Shown here: positions 24,610 to 32,439 of the stretch, in pieces
Layout: each line of letters begins with the position of its first letter
Numbering within the stretch: position 1 is the stretch's first letter
Source: Sphingomonas sp. ATCC 31555
Lineage (GTDB): Bacteria; Pseudomonadota; Alphaproteobacteria; Sphingomonadales; Sphingomonadaceae
Assembly (NCBI RefSeq): GCF_000282895.1
Contig: NZ_ALBQ01000013.1
Span: forward strand, 62,001 to 126,000
Length of the DNA: 64,000 bases
Reading direction: 5' to 3'
Translations under genes and position numbers: made by a program
The notes under the pieces: model-generated
The model's input: the letters and a program-made list of their open reading frames with translations, nothing else
Databases searched by the model: none
Told to the model about the DNA's origin: nothing

Positions 24610-25367
24610 GGCGGCTGCTGCTCGCGCTGGCGCTGCTGCTCCTGCTGCCCGGTTTGGCCCGCGCCGAACCGCAGTTCGAGGTGCTGGTGGTCGCAGCGCC
24701 GAGCACCTATCATTACGAATACATCCCGGTTGCGCGTGACAGTCTGGAGCAGCTGGCGCGGCTGCACGGTTTCGGGTTGACGTGGAGCAAGGATGGCGCG
24801 CCGCTGGACGGCGCGTTGGAACGCTACGCCACGATATTGTTTCTCAACACGCCCGCGGACAGCTTTACCCCCAGCCAGCGTGGCGGGCTCGAGCGCTATA
24901 TGGCTGGCGGGGGCAACGCGGTCATCGTACACCGCGCCGCGATCGTACCGGCGGGGGTGTGGCCATGGTATGAGAAGCTGATCGGCCGCAGCTTCGTCAA
25001 TCATCCAATGATCCAGACCGGCGTGGTGACGGTGCTCGACAAGGGCTTCCCCGCCGCCTTCGGCCTGCCCGATCGCTGGCTGTGGAGCGACGAATTCTAC
25101 GTCACCGCCAATCCCTTCGACATCGCGATCCACCGCGTGCTGGGGGTGGATGAGACAAGCTATGATCCCACCCGCATCTGGCCGGGCCAGGTGGGTCACC
25201 GGATGGGCAAGGATCACCCCCTTGCCTGGTATCGCCGTCACGGCCGCAGCCGCGTGTTCGTGACGCTGCTGGGCCATGAGGCGGTGATGTACCGCGACGA
25301 TCGCTACCTGCAACACCTGCTGGGCGGCATCTACTGGACGGCGACGGGGAAGGGCGAGCAGCGCTGA
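24606..25367 (+). CDS. Exported ThuA-domain protein
   Basis: A 253-residue protein with a strong signal peptide (LLLALALLLLLPGLARA) and a ThuA-like class-I-amidotransferase fold: FEVLVVAAPSTYHYEYIPVA, YATILFLNTPADSFTPSQ, GGGNAVIVHRAA and the C-terminal GRSRVFVTLLGHEAVMY. ThuA proteins occur with sugar-degradation genes and their catalytic role is poorly known. The GTG start overlaps the M20 stop, so both products are made from one message and exported together. Confidence 0.88.
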   Translation: MRRLLLALALLLLLPGLARAEPQFEVLVVAAPSTYHYEYIPVARDSLEQLARLHGFGLTWSKDGAPLDGALERYATILFLNTPADSFTPSQRGGLERYMAGGGNAVIVHRAAIVPAGVWPWYEKLIGRSFVNHPMIQTGVVTVLDKGFPAAFGLPDRWLWSDEFYVTANPFDIAIHRVLGVDETSYDPTRIWPGQVGHRMGKDHPLAWYRRHGRSRVFVTLLGHEAVMYRDDRYLQHLLGGIYWTATGKGEQR

Positions 25368-25448
25368 TTTGCTCGAGCCTGCGCGAGGGAGCGAAATCGC
25401 CTGCCATGCGCTTTCGCCGCACCGAAGGTTGAACGAGCGAAACGAACG

Positions 25449-26033
25449 ATGATGACGTCAAGGATTGCGCTGCTGGCGCTGTTGCCCATGGTAGTCGCCG
25501 GTGCGGAAGCGTCGGCGCAGAGCTATGCGCCGCAGACGCTGGGCGACTGGACGATCGCGGCGAGCAAGGACGGGCAGGGCTGCTTCCTCACCCGCAGCTA
25601 TCCGGTCGACGGCAATACCAGCGTGCTGCTGGGGATGGACCGCGATGGCAGCAACCATCTGTCGGTATTGAACGACCATTGGTCGATCAAACAGCAGCAA
25701 CGGGTGAAGCTCAACTTCCGGCTGACGCGCGGCGGCTACCCGAATCACGCGGCGGTAGGACTGGCCGCGGACGGCAAGCGCGGTTTCGTATCGGCATTCG
25801 AGGCAAAGTTCCCGGATCATTTTGCCACGTCCAAGGCGCTGCACATCGATCGCGGCGGCGTGAAGGTGGCGCAGCTGGACCTTACCGGCAGCGGCGCGGC
25901 GGTGGCGGAACTGCGCCGCTGCGTCGCTGCACAGACCGGGCCCGCACCGCGCGCCGCATCCTCGGGCGAAGGATCGTCCGACATCCCGCGCGATCCCTTC
26001 GCACCCGAAGCCAAGCCCAAGCGCCGGAAATAG
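25449..26033 (+). CDS. Exported protein of unknown function
   Basis: A 194-residue protein with a signal peptide ending about residue 24 (EASAQ). The mature part begins LGDWTIAASKDGQGCFLTRSY, a pattern like small periplasmic proteins of the invasion-associated locus B type, but the match is too weak to name. The C-terminal 30 residues are basic, proline-rich and probably disordered (APEAKPKRRK). It follows the ThuA gene by 81 bp. Two ATGs lie in tandem at the start, and either may be used. Confidence 0.65.
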   Translation: MMTSRIALLALLPMVVAGAEASAQSYAPQTLGDWTIAASKDGQGCFLTRSYPVDGNTSVLLGMDRDGSNHLSVLNDHWSIKQQQRVKLNFRLTRGGYPNHAAVGLAADGKRGFVSAFEAKFPDHFATSKALHIDRGGVKVAQLDLTGSGAAVAELRRCVAAQTGPAPRAASSGEGSSDIPRDPFAPEAKPKRRK

Positions 26034-26236
26034 CGGCGGCGCGATTCCACCAGCCGAGCCGATTTTGCGACGATCTGATCATATCCCAAACTGCATTGTA
26101 TTTCAGATAGATGCGTCGCGCATTTCCCGAATTTCGGCCGGCCGGAGAAGAGGCACGGCCGATCGGAAGCGGGATTGTTGGAACCGGAAGGCTCGGCTTG
26201 GGTAGTTACCCTTGGTTAACGAGTGGAAGAAAAGCA

Positions 26237-26575
26237 ATGTCGCATACCGTACGTAAGATTGCCCCCGTAGTTCTGGTGATGGTCGGTGCCGTCGGGCTTA
26301 GCGGCTGTGCCACCAAGTCCTTCGTCCGCGAACAGATCGCCCCCGTCAGCGCGCGCGTCGACACGCTCGAAACGCGCCTGCAGGAAACGGACAGCACCGC
26401 CAAGGCGGCGCTGGCCCAGGCGCAGTCGGCATCCGGCCAGGCCCAGGCCGCAGCCGGCCAGGCGCAGCAGAACGGCCAGCGGCTCGACCAGCTGACCGGC
26501 CGCGTCGACAGCGTCGAGCAGCAGCAGATGCAGATGCAGGCACAGCAGAAGCGCGGCAAGCGCGCGCGCAATTGA
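26237..26575 (+). CDS. Lpp-like coiled-coil lipoprotein
   Basis: A 112-residue product with a lipoprotein signal (lipobox LSGC, Cys24) followed by an alanine- and glutamine-rich heptad coiled coil (about residues 35-100) and a basic tail (QKRGKRARN). It resembles the murein lipoprotein or alanine-zipper lipoproteins that link the outer membrane to peptidoglycan; the lysine/arginine tail could contact the wall. ATG at 26237 is chosen because longer forms lack a signal. A strong terminator lies 43 bp downstream. Confidence 0.8.
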   Translation: MSHTVRKIAPVVLVMVGAVGLSGCATKSFVREQIAPVSARVDTLETRLQETDSTAKAALAQAQSASGQAQAAAGQAQQNGQRLDQLTGRVDSVEQQQMQMQAQQKRGKRARN

Positions 26576-26617
26576 TCGATCCCCGGCCTTCGGGCCGGTA
26601 CGTCCTTTGACCTGAAC

Positions 26618-26650
26618 AGGATGGCCGCCCATCAAGCGGCCATCCTTTTC
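26618..26650 (+). terminator. Rho-independent terminator after the lipoprotein gene
   Basis: Perfect 10-bp arms (AGGATGGCCG at 26618-26627, CGGCCATCCT at 26637-26646) with a 9-nt loop are followed by TTT. A smaller CCGGCC-TTCG-GGCCGG hairpin precedes it at 26583-26598. Confidence 0.8.
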
Positions 26651-26669
26651 CCGTATCGAGCCCCCATCG

Positions 26670-27314
26670 ATGATCCCCACCGTTCTGGCCCTGGCAGGGC
26701 TTGTGCTTTCCGCACCGATCCCGTCGACCCCGGAAGCCGCCAAGCCGGCGGCCGCCAAGCTCCTTCTATCCGCCGAGGCGGAACGCGTTGCCGGCTGGGT
26801 TTCCACCAGCAAGGACAATCACGCGCTGCCCTATGCGATCGTCGACAAGAAGAACGCGGCGCTGTTCCTGTTCAACGCCAAGGGCAAGGCGATCGGCGCG
26901 GTGCCAGTGCTGATCGGGATCGCGCCCGGAGATGATGCCACCGCCGGCATCGGTTCCAAGAACCTCTCTGAAATCGGCCCTGCGGAGAAGACCACGCCGG
27001 CCGGCCGGTTCCTGGCCAAGTTCGGGCTTGCCGCCGGCAGCACCCGTGTCCTGTGGGTCGATTATTTCACCTCGGTTGCGTTGCACCCGATTCCGCCGGC
27101 ATCGCCTAAGAAGGAACGCCGCCGCCAGCGGCTCCTATCGTCGCGCACCGATGACAATCGCATCACGTTCGGCTGCATCAACGTGCCCAGCGCCTTTTAC
27201 AGCAAGACGGTGCAGCCGACGTTCCGGCGCAAGGGCGGCTATGTCTATGTCCTGCCGGACACCAAGCCGCTGGAAGAGGTGTTCCCCGGCCTGCATGCCA
27301 GCCCCGCGAACTAA
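26670..27314 (+). CDS. L,D-transpeptidase (YkuD-fold) family protein
   Basis: The 214-residue protein has an N-terminal export signal (MIPTVLALAGLVLSA) and a YkuD-like domain with His139 (SVALHPIPP) and the catalytic cysteine in ITFGCINVP (Cys169), preceded by LSSRTDDNR. L,D-transpeptidases join peptidoglycan stem peptides or attach lipoproteins. Usual members read HG...SxGCxR; here the Arg position is Asn, the form seen in a group of alphaproteobacterial relatives. It lies 20 bp after a terminator for an Lpp-like lipoprotein, an attractive functional neighbour. Confidence 0.8.
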   Translation: MIPTVLALAGLVLSAPIPSTPEAAKPAAAKLLLSAEAERVAGWVSTSKDNHALPYAIVDKKNAALFLFNAKGKAIGAVPVLIGIAPGDDATAGIGSKNLSEIGPAEKTTPAGRFLAKFGLAAGSTRVLWVDYFTSVALHPIPPASPKKERRRQRLLSSRTDDNRITFGCINVPSAFYSKTVQPTFRRKGGYVYVLPDTKPLEEVFPGLHASPAN

Positions 27315-27389
27315 GCGTTCGTTCGGGAATCTGGTCGGCCGGCGCGGCGGGCCCGCCGTCAAGGTCCCAACAGCCCGCCAGTCGACAAC

Positions 27390-28757
27390 CTACCCGCGGA
27401 ACAGCGACAGCGGCCCGCGCCCGGCGGTGCTCCAGGTCGACCAGTTCGGGAAGACATAGGGCAGATCGGCATCGGCAACGCCGTGCCAGCGCGCGATCGC
27501 GCCCAGATATTCCTCCTGTGCGATGCCTGGGATGAACCGGCCTTCACGGGTGATGTCGTCGGCGCCGCCCAGCACCGGATCGGGATAGCTGCCGAAGATC
27601 GTCTTCGGTGCCAGATCGCCGCCCATCACCAGATGGTTGTTGCCCCAGGCATGGTCGGTGCCGTTCTGGCCGTTGCCCAGATAGGTGCGGCCGAAATCGC
27701 TCATCGTGAAGCTGGTGACGTTCGCCGCCAGCCCCAGCGCGGCCATGGCGCGGTGGAACCCGGCCATTGCCATGGCGAGGTCGCCGAGAAGATTGGCGTG
27801 GCCGCCCAGCGCGGTCGCGCCGCCCTGCACCTGCCCCGAATGGGTATCATAGCCGCCCTGGCTGACCAGGAAGTTCTGGCGCGCATGGCCCAGTGTGCCG
27901 CGCGCGGCGATCATCCGCGCCACCACCATCAGCTGCCTGGCGACTTCGCTGGTCAGCGCGGCGCCGGTGGTCGGGTTGGTGAAATAGCTGTCCGTGCTGC
28001 TGGTGCCGGCGAGGATGCCATTTGCCGCCGCCGCCTGATCGTAGCTGCGCGTCAGATCCTGGGCGACGCCGTCCAGCATCGCATTGCCGTCGGCATTGCT
28101 GGCCAGCGCGGTGATCGCGGCATTCTTCATGCTCGATCCGGCGCTGTAGCCGGCGCGGCCGGGCAGGCCGCTGGAGGGCAGGATCAGCGGCGTCGTCTGC
28201 CGCCCGAGCACGCCGATCGCCGCGCCGGCCAGCGAAATGACCGGGGGCAGCGTGCCGCCCGACATCCGGTCGCCGATCCGGCCGAGGAACCCGTCGCGGC
28301 TGGGTTCGCGGGCGCGCAGGCCCTGCCAATGGTCCTGCTCGTCGGAATGGCTCATCAGATTGGCGGGGCGGAGATCCGCTCGCGACTGATAGCTGGCTTT
28401 GGTAAGCGGCGCGAACAGCGTGCCGGTGTTCAGCACCACCGCCAGCGATCCTTCGTCCCAGAGCGGCTGGAGCGCCGCCATCGCCGGATGCAGCGCCATC
28501 GCGCTGCCGCTGAGCGGCGTCAGCGCCGATCGCGCGATGCCGACGCTGCCGCGCGCCGCCAGATAGGCGCTGTGCCGCGCATCGGTGGGGATCACCATGT
28601 TCCAGCCATCGTTCCCGCCGAACAGGAAGATGCCGACCATGGCCCGATAACTGCCGCTGGGCGCGGCGACGGCGGCGGTGCGGCCGAACTGTCCGAGCGC
28701 GGCGAGCGCGCCGGTGCCGGCGGTGAGGCGAACGAAATCGCGACGGGAAAGCGACAT
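27390..28757 (-). CDS. DUF1501 protein (Tat-exported, sulfatase-like fold)
   Basis: A 455-residue protein with a twin-arginine signal (SRRDFVRLTAG) and the DUF1501 signatures FLFGGNDGWNMVIP, SHSDEQDHWQ, GGYDTHSGQ and MSDFGRTYLGNGQNGTDHAWGNNH. These proteins share an alkaline-phosphatase/sulfatase fold and are nearly always encoded beside DUF1800 proteins, but their substrate is not known. The gene follows its DUF1800 partner by 11 bp on the same strand. The ATG at 28757 leads straight into the signal; a longer frame upstream belongs to the partner's coding region. Confidence 0.9.
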   Translation of the reverse strand: MSLSRRDFVRLTAGTGALAALGQFGRTAAVAAPSGSYRAMVGIFLFGGNDGWNMVIPTDARHSAYLAARGSVGIARSALTPLSGSAMALHPAMAALQPLWDEGSLAVVLNTGTLFAPLTKASYQSRADLRPANLMSHSDEQDHWQGLRAREPSRDGFLGRIGDRMSGGTLPPVISLAGAAIGVLGRQTTPLILPSSGLPGRAGYSAGSSMKNAAITALASNADGNAMLDGVAQDLTRSYDQAAAANGILAGTSSTDSYFTNPTTGAALTSEVARQLMVVARMIAARGTLGHARQNFLVSQGGYDTHSGQVQGGATALGGHANLLGDLAMAMAGFHRAMAALGLAANVTSFTMSDFGRTYLGNGQNGTDHAWGNNHLVMGGDLAPKTIFGSYPDPVLGGADDITREGRFIPGIAQEEYLGAIARWHGVADADLPYVFPNWSTWSTAGRGPLSLFRG

Positions 28758-28768
28758 GGCGGGGATCC

Positions 28769-30463
28769 TCAGCGATCGACCAGGAACATCGGGCTGGTGC
28801 CCGCGACATAGAGCAGCATCTGCGCGCGCTTGCGGGCCTGCAGCTTGGGATCGGCATTGGTGACTGCCATCGCCGCCGCCTTCAGCGCATCCCGCTGCGC
28901 CTTGCTGAGCCCGTTCGCGAACATCAGCAGATCGATTCGCGCGATCATGGCGTCGACGTCGTCGCCGAACGCTTCCCAATCGCCCCACAAGGGCGCGGAG
29001 CCGGAGGTGGAGGGCAGCGTGGTGACCGCAGCGAACTCGCCGCGTGTCGCATCGCCGGTCACCGTCCACTCATAGACGAGGTTGTGCAGGCGCATCACCG
29101 TGTTGCTGGTGAGCAGCTTCGAGGCGGGGCTGCGCAGGCTGGCATTGCCGGGCAGCGGGAAATCGACAGGGTAGAAATTGAACACCGACGGCGCCCGCAT
29201 CACCGGCTGGGCGATGATCGCATCGCGCACCTGGAAGACATAGCCATCGGTGGTGAAGCCGATCACCCGCGCCAGGCTGGTCATCGCCAGCACCGGTTCC
29301 TTCAGCTTGCCGGCGACGTTGCCCTGGGGCGCCCGCGCCTCCGCATCGGTAAGGATCGCGCGGACCACGGCCTTCAGGTCACCGCGCACGCCGCTGCCAT
29401 TGTTGGCGAAGGCCGCGGCCACCCGCCCGATATAGGCGGGGCTGGGATTGGGCGTGACGAGATGCGCGATCAGGTGGCGTGCGACCGAAGGCGCGGTGGA
29501 GGGGTGGTTGAACGCGGCATCGACCACTGCCGCAACGCTCGCCTGCTGGCTCGCGCCGGCGGGCACGGTGACGCCCAGGAACCGCTTTTCGGCGCTGTCG
29601 TAGCGCGTCGGAGACGGGATCATCGGCTGGGCATAGCTGATCGCCTGCCCGTCGCTGGTCGCCGCGCCGCCGACACGGGCATAGGTCCAGCCGGTCAGCG
29701 CGCGCGCGACCTCGCGGATATCGTCGGCGGTGTAGTTGGGGATGGTGCCGCCACTGGCGTCGCGCTCGGGCGTGCCGTCCATCGCCAGCCGTTCCGGCCC
29801 CATGGCGAAAAGCTGGAGCAATTCGCGGGCGTAATTCTCCGATGGCGTGCCCTTCCGGCTGTCCGCCATGTCGAGATAGTCGCCCATATAGCCGTTCATC
29901 GTGACGGCGAGCAGGATGTCGCGATAATTGCCGAACGCATTGGCGAGGAAGATCTGGTGCAGGGCGGCGATGCCGGCGGTCGAGCGCACTTCCGCTTCGG
30001 ATGCGACGATTCGCTGGCCGAGCGCGAAGGCGACGCGCTGGCGCAGCTGGTCCGGCGCGCTGATCGCATCGGCATAGAAGCGCATGGCCACCGGCGTGCG
30101 GCTGAAGTTGCGCATCGAACAGGCCGAATCACCGGACGCGCAGCTATCGCGACGCACCTCGTTGGTGGCGAGGTCGGCATAGGTGCTGCCGGTGGCGGCG
30201 AATTGTTCGTCGAGCCAGCCGTTCACCCCCAGGCTGCGGATGCGTTCCACCAACGCCATGGTGGGGCCGAAGCTGGCCTGCTGGGCCAGCCGCACCGCAT
30301 CGTCGCGGGCGGGGATCGCCGGGCTGGGTGCCGGGGTCGGCAGGGAGACCGGCGACGCGACGCCGCCGCCACTTCCACCGCCGCCGCCGCCATCGCAGCC
30401 CGCCAGCATGGCCAATGCCATCGCAGCACCCGCCGCGATGGCCCATTTCGATACGCAAGACAC
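28769..30463 (-). CDS. DUF1800 lipoprotein
   Basis: A 564-residue protein with a lipoprotein signal (MLAGC, Cys23), then a glycine run and proline linker, and the DUF1800 domain (LAQQASFGPTMALVERIRSLG, ENYARELLQLFAMGPE, DIREVARALTGWT, SPSVFNFYPVDFP-type motifs). The GTG start is supported by AAGGAA 8 nt upstream. It is paired with the DUF1501 gene, as in most genomes; the pair may form an outer-membrane or periplasmic complex of unknown job. The lipid anchor places it at the membrane. Confidence 0.9.
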   Translation of the reverse strand: MSCVSKWAIAAGAAMALAMLAGCDGGGGGGSGGGVASPVSLPTPAPSPAIPARDDAVRLAQQASFGPTMALVERIRSLGVNGWLDEQFAATGSTYADLATNEVRRDSCASGDSACSMRNFSRTPVAMRFYADAISAPDQLRQRVAFALGQRIVASEAEVRSTAGIAALHQIFLANAFGNYRDILLAVTMNGYMGDYLDMADSRKGTPSENYARELLQLFAMGPERLAMDGTPERDASGGTIPNYTADDIREVARALTGWTYARVGGAATSDGQAISYAQPMIPSPTRYDSAEKRFLGVTVPAGASQQASVAAVVDAAFNHPSTAPSVARHLIAHLVTPNPSPAYIGRVAAAFANNGSGVRGDLKAVVRAILTDAEARAPQGNVAGKLKEPVLAMTSLARVIGFTTDGYVFQVRDAIIAQPVMRAPSVFNFYPVDFPLPGNASLRSPASKLLTSNTVMRLHNLVYEWTVTGDATRGEFAAVTTLPSTSGSAPLWGDWEAFGDDVDAMIARIDLLMFANGLSKAQRDALKAAAMAVTNADPKLQARKRAQMLLYVAGTSPMFLVDR

Positions 30464-30611
30464 GGAGCAGGTTCCTTCGAACGCGCGGTGGCACGGAAGG
30501 AAGCTGTACGCCCGGTACGGTTAAGAACCGGGCGACGGACATGGTTAGCGACGGGTTAAACCTGGCGGCGCGACCCGGGATTATCCCGTAGTCGCCGGTG
30601 CTTATGCGGGA

Positions 30612-30857
30612 TCAGCCCTGCGCCCAGCCATAATGGCTGGCGGCAATCGCCGCCTGGGTGCGGTTGCGCACGTTCAGCTTGCGCATCAGCGCGGTCATGT
30701 GAACCTTCACCGTCGCTTCGGCGATGCCGAGTTCGTGCGCGATCTGCTTGTTGAGCAGGCCCGAATGCACATGGCGGAGCACTTCCATCTGGGTGGGCGT
30801 GAGCCGCGGCGGAGTGGGGGCGGCGGGGACATCCTGCAAATCCATCGCGACGTGCAT
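30612..30857 (-). CDS. Small LuxR/GerE-type HTH protein
   Basis: Only 81 residues: a short proline-rich leader and a complete LuxR-type helix-turn-helix (LTPTQMEVLRHVHSGLLNKQ, ELGIAEATVKVHMTALMRKL, NVRNRTQAAIAA). No receiver or ligand domain is present, so it may act alone or be the DNA-binding half of a split regulator. The ATG at 30857 has GGGAGAGAAG upstream; a longer form starting at 30965 would lack a ribosome site. It faces the GntR gene across a 256-bp gap. Confidence 0.85.
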   Translation of the reverse strand: MHVAMDLQDVPAAPTPPRLTPTQMEVLRHVHSGLLNKQIAHELGIAEATVKVHMTALMRKLNVRNRTQAAIAASHYGWAQG

Positions 30858-30925
30858 CGCTTCTCTCCCATGCTTCGATTGCCTTGCGGGGTCGAGCGTC
30901 GCCGAAGCGCGCGGGCCCGCGGAAT

Positions 30926-30939
30926 CGTTAACGTTAACG
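30926..30939. promoter_or_regulatory. 14-bp palindrome in the LuxR/GntR divergent gap
   Basis: CGTTAACGTTAACG is a perfect palindrome, itself made of overlapping GTTAAC units, 69 bp upstream of the small LuxR-type gene. A regulator binding site is likely; its owner is unknown. Confidence 0.5.
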
Positions 30940-30976
30940 TACCTCGATTGGTAGGACAGATTCAAGCGGAAATATC

Positions 30977-30990
30977 GCCGATGGTCGTAG
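30977..30990. promoter_or_regulatory. Probable GntR operator upstream of the gntR gene
   Basis: CGCCGATGGTCGTAG-type sequence; the last ten bases (ATGGTCGTAG, 30981-30990) are the exact reverse complement of 32363-32372 in front of gntK and the beta-helix gene. The matching half-site in both control regions suggests one regulator, most simply the FadR-type protein encoded between them. Confidence 0.55.
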
Positions 30991-31113
30991 AAACCGCGTT
31001 TGATCTGGCAAATCGGTGCGCAGCTGCCTAGAACCTGTCTAATAGGTTCGGCGAGGCCGAGCGTCAGCGGGAGGGGAGGGGATGCGGGTTCCAGAACGGG
31101 AGCGCAGCGGCCG

Positions 31114-31791
31114 ATGAGCCAGCCCCGGCTTTCCGACCATGCCTATGCCGCGATCGTCGCGCTGATCGAATCGGAAGACCTGCAGATCGGCGATCGCCTG
31201 CCCGCCGAAGCGCGCCTGGCGGAAATGATCGGCGTGTCGCGCGTGATCGTGCGCGAGGCGCTGGTGCGGCTCGGCTCCGACGGGATCACCGAAGTGCGGC
31301 GCGGCGCGGGATCGTTCGTCAAGGGGCGCCCGTCGCAACGGCTGAAGGCGTTCATGCCGCTCGCCGAACTGCCGGCGACGTTGGGCAGCTACGAAGTGCG
31401 GTTCGTGCTGGAAACCGAGGCGGCGCGGCTGGCGGCGCAGCGCCGCACGCCGGAGCAGATGATCGAGGTGGAAGCGGCGCTCGGTCGGCTGCGCACGGCG
31501 CTGCTGTCCAGCGCGCCTGCCCATGTCGAGGATCGCGAGCTGCACCGCGCCATCGCTGATGCCACCGGCAATCTGGCGTTCCAGCAGGCGTTCGACGCGC
31601 TATGGCCGGATGTGGAGAAGGTGATGCAGGCCGGCGTGGACATTTCCCGATCGCGCCCGCCGGAAGTGATCGCGGTGATGTTGCGCGAGCATGAGGTGAT
31701 CGTCGAATCGATCCGCGCCCAGGATGCGGAGCGCGCCGCGCTGGCGATGCGCTGGCATCTGGGGGAGGGACGGCGCAGGCTTATGCCCTGA
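31114..31791 (+). CDS. GntR-family (FadR subfamily) transcriptional regulator
   Basis: The 225-residue protein has an N-terminal GntR winged helix (LQIGDRLPAEARLAEMIGVS, VIVREALVRLGSDG, RRGAGSFV) and a C-terminal all-helical FCD domain with its metal-binding pattern (ELHRAIADATGN, REHEVIVESIRAQD). FCD regulators respond to hexuronate, gluconate and other small acids. The 3' end overlaps that of the convergent gluconokinase gene by 11 bp. An operator-like sequence precedes its own start and recurs 1.4 kb downstream, so it probably controls itself, gntK and the beta-helix protein. Confidence 0.9.
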   Translation: MSQPRLSDHAYAAIVALIESEDLQIGDRLPAEARLAEMIGVSRVIVREALVRLGSDGITEVRRGAGSFVKGRPSQRLKAFMPLAELPATLGSYEVRFVLETEAARLAAQRRTPEQMIEVEAALGRLRTALLSSAPAHVEDRELHRAIADATGNLAFQQAFDALWPDVEKVMQAGVDISRSRPPEVIAVMLREHEVIVESIRAQDAERAALAMRWHLGEGRRRLMP

Positions 31792-32305
31792 CGGCGCGGA
31801 GATGCGCAAGCACCGCGTCGCACAGCAGCGGCGCAGGAGCATCGGCAGCGAGCGTCAGCGCCGCTTCGGCGGCACCGGGCCGCTCCAGCGTGGCGAGCTG
31901 GCTATCGAGCAGGCCGGGCGGCATGAAATGGCCGGGGCGCGCCTGCATCCGCGCCAGCAGGGCTTCGCGCGCCGCGTCGAGCAGCACGAACTGCACCGGC
32001 CCGCCGATCCGCCGTCGCAGCCGCTCGCGATAGGCGATGCGCAGCGACGAACAGGCGCCGACCGCGATGCCATGCGCCGCGACCGTCTCTGCCATCGCGC
32101 TGCCCAGCCGATCGAGCCAGGGCCAGCGATCGGCATCGGTGAGCGGCTGTCCGCCGCGCATCTTGGCGACCGCGGCCTCCGAATGAAAGGCATCGCCCTC
32201 CAGGAAAGGGCAGCCCAGCGCGTCGGCGAGCAGCGCGCCGAGCGTCGATTTGCCGCAGCCGCTGACGCCCATCACGATCACCGCGCCTGCGCGTCTCTCC
32301 GGCAT
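31781..32305 (-). CDS. gntK: Gluconokinase
   Basis: A 174-residue kinase of the small GntK family (EC 2.7.1.12) that makes 6-phosphogluconate from gluconate and ATP. Walker A is GVSGCGKST (13-21), followed by the family's EGDAFH and the stretches GGQPLTDADRWPWLDRL, ACSSLRIAYRERLR and GHFMPPGLLDSQLATLE. ATG at 32305 is chosen; another ATG 7 codons upstream is possible. It is divergent from the beta-helix/SMP-30-like gene, with a palindrome between them. Confidence 0.94.
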   Translation of the reverse strand: MPERRAGAVIVMGVSGCGKSTLGALLADALGCPFLEGDAFHSEAAVAKMRGGQPLTDADRWPWLDRLGSAMAETVAAHGIAVGACSSLRIAYRERLRRRIGGPVQFVLLDAAREALLARMQARPGHFMPPGLLDSQLATLERPGAAEAALTLAADAPAPLLCDAVLAHLRAVRA

Positions 32306-32362
32306 TGCCTGGTCTCCCGCTGCCATCCGGGCGGTTCTGGACAGGCGATGCGCGGCTGAAAA

Positions 32363-32380
32363 CTACGACCATGGTCGCAG
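32363..32380. promoter_or_regulatory. Palindromic GntR-type operator between gntK and the beta-helix gene
   Basis: CTACGACCATGGTCGCAG: an 18-bp inverted repeat with one mismatched pair and a perfect 12-bp core (32366-32377). Position between divergent genes and recurrence of its half-site at 30981-30990 support a FadR-type operator. Confidence 0.65.
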
Positions 32381-32439
32381 ATGTTCGCGTGCCGCAGGCG
32401 GGTTAGCCCTTGGTATCAAAGACTAAGGAGGATCAGGGG

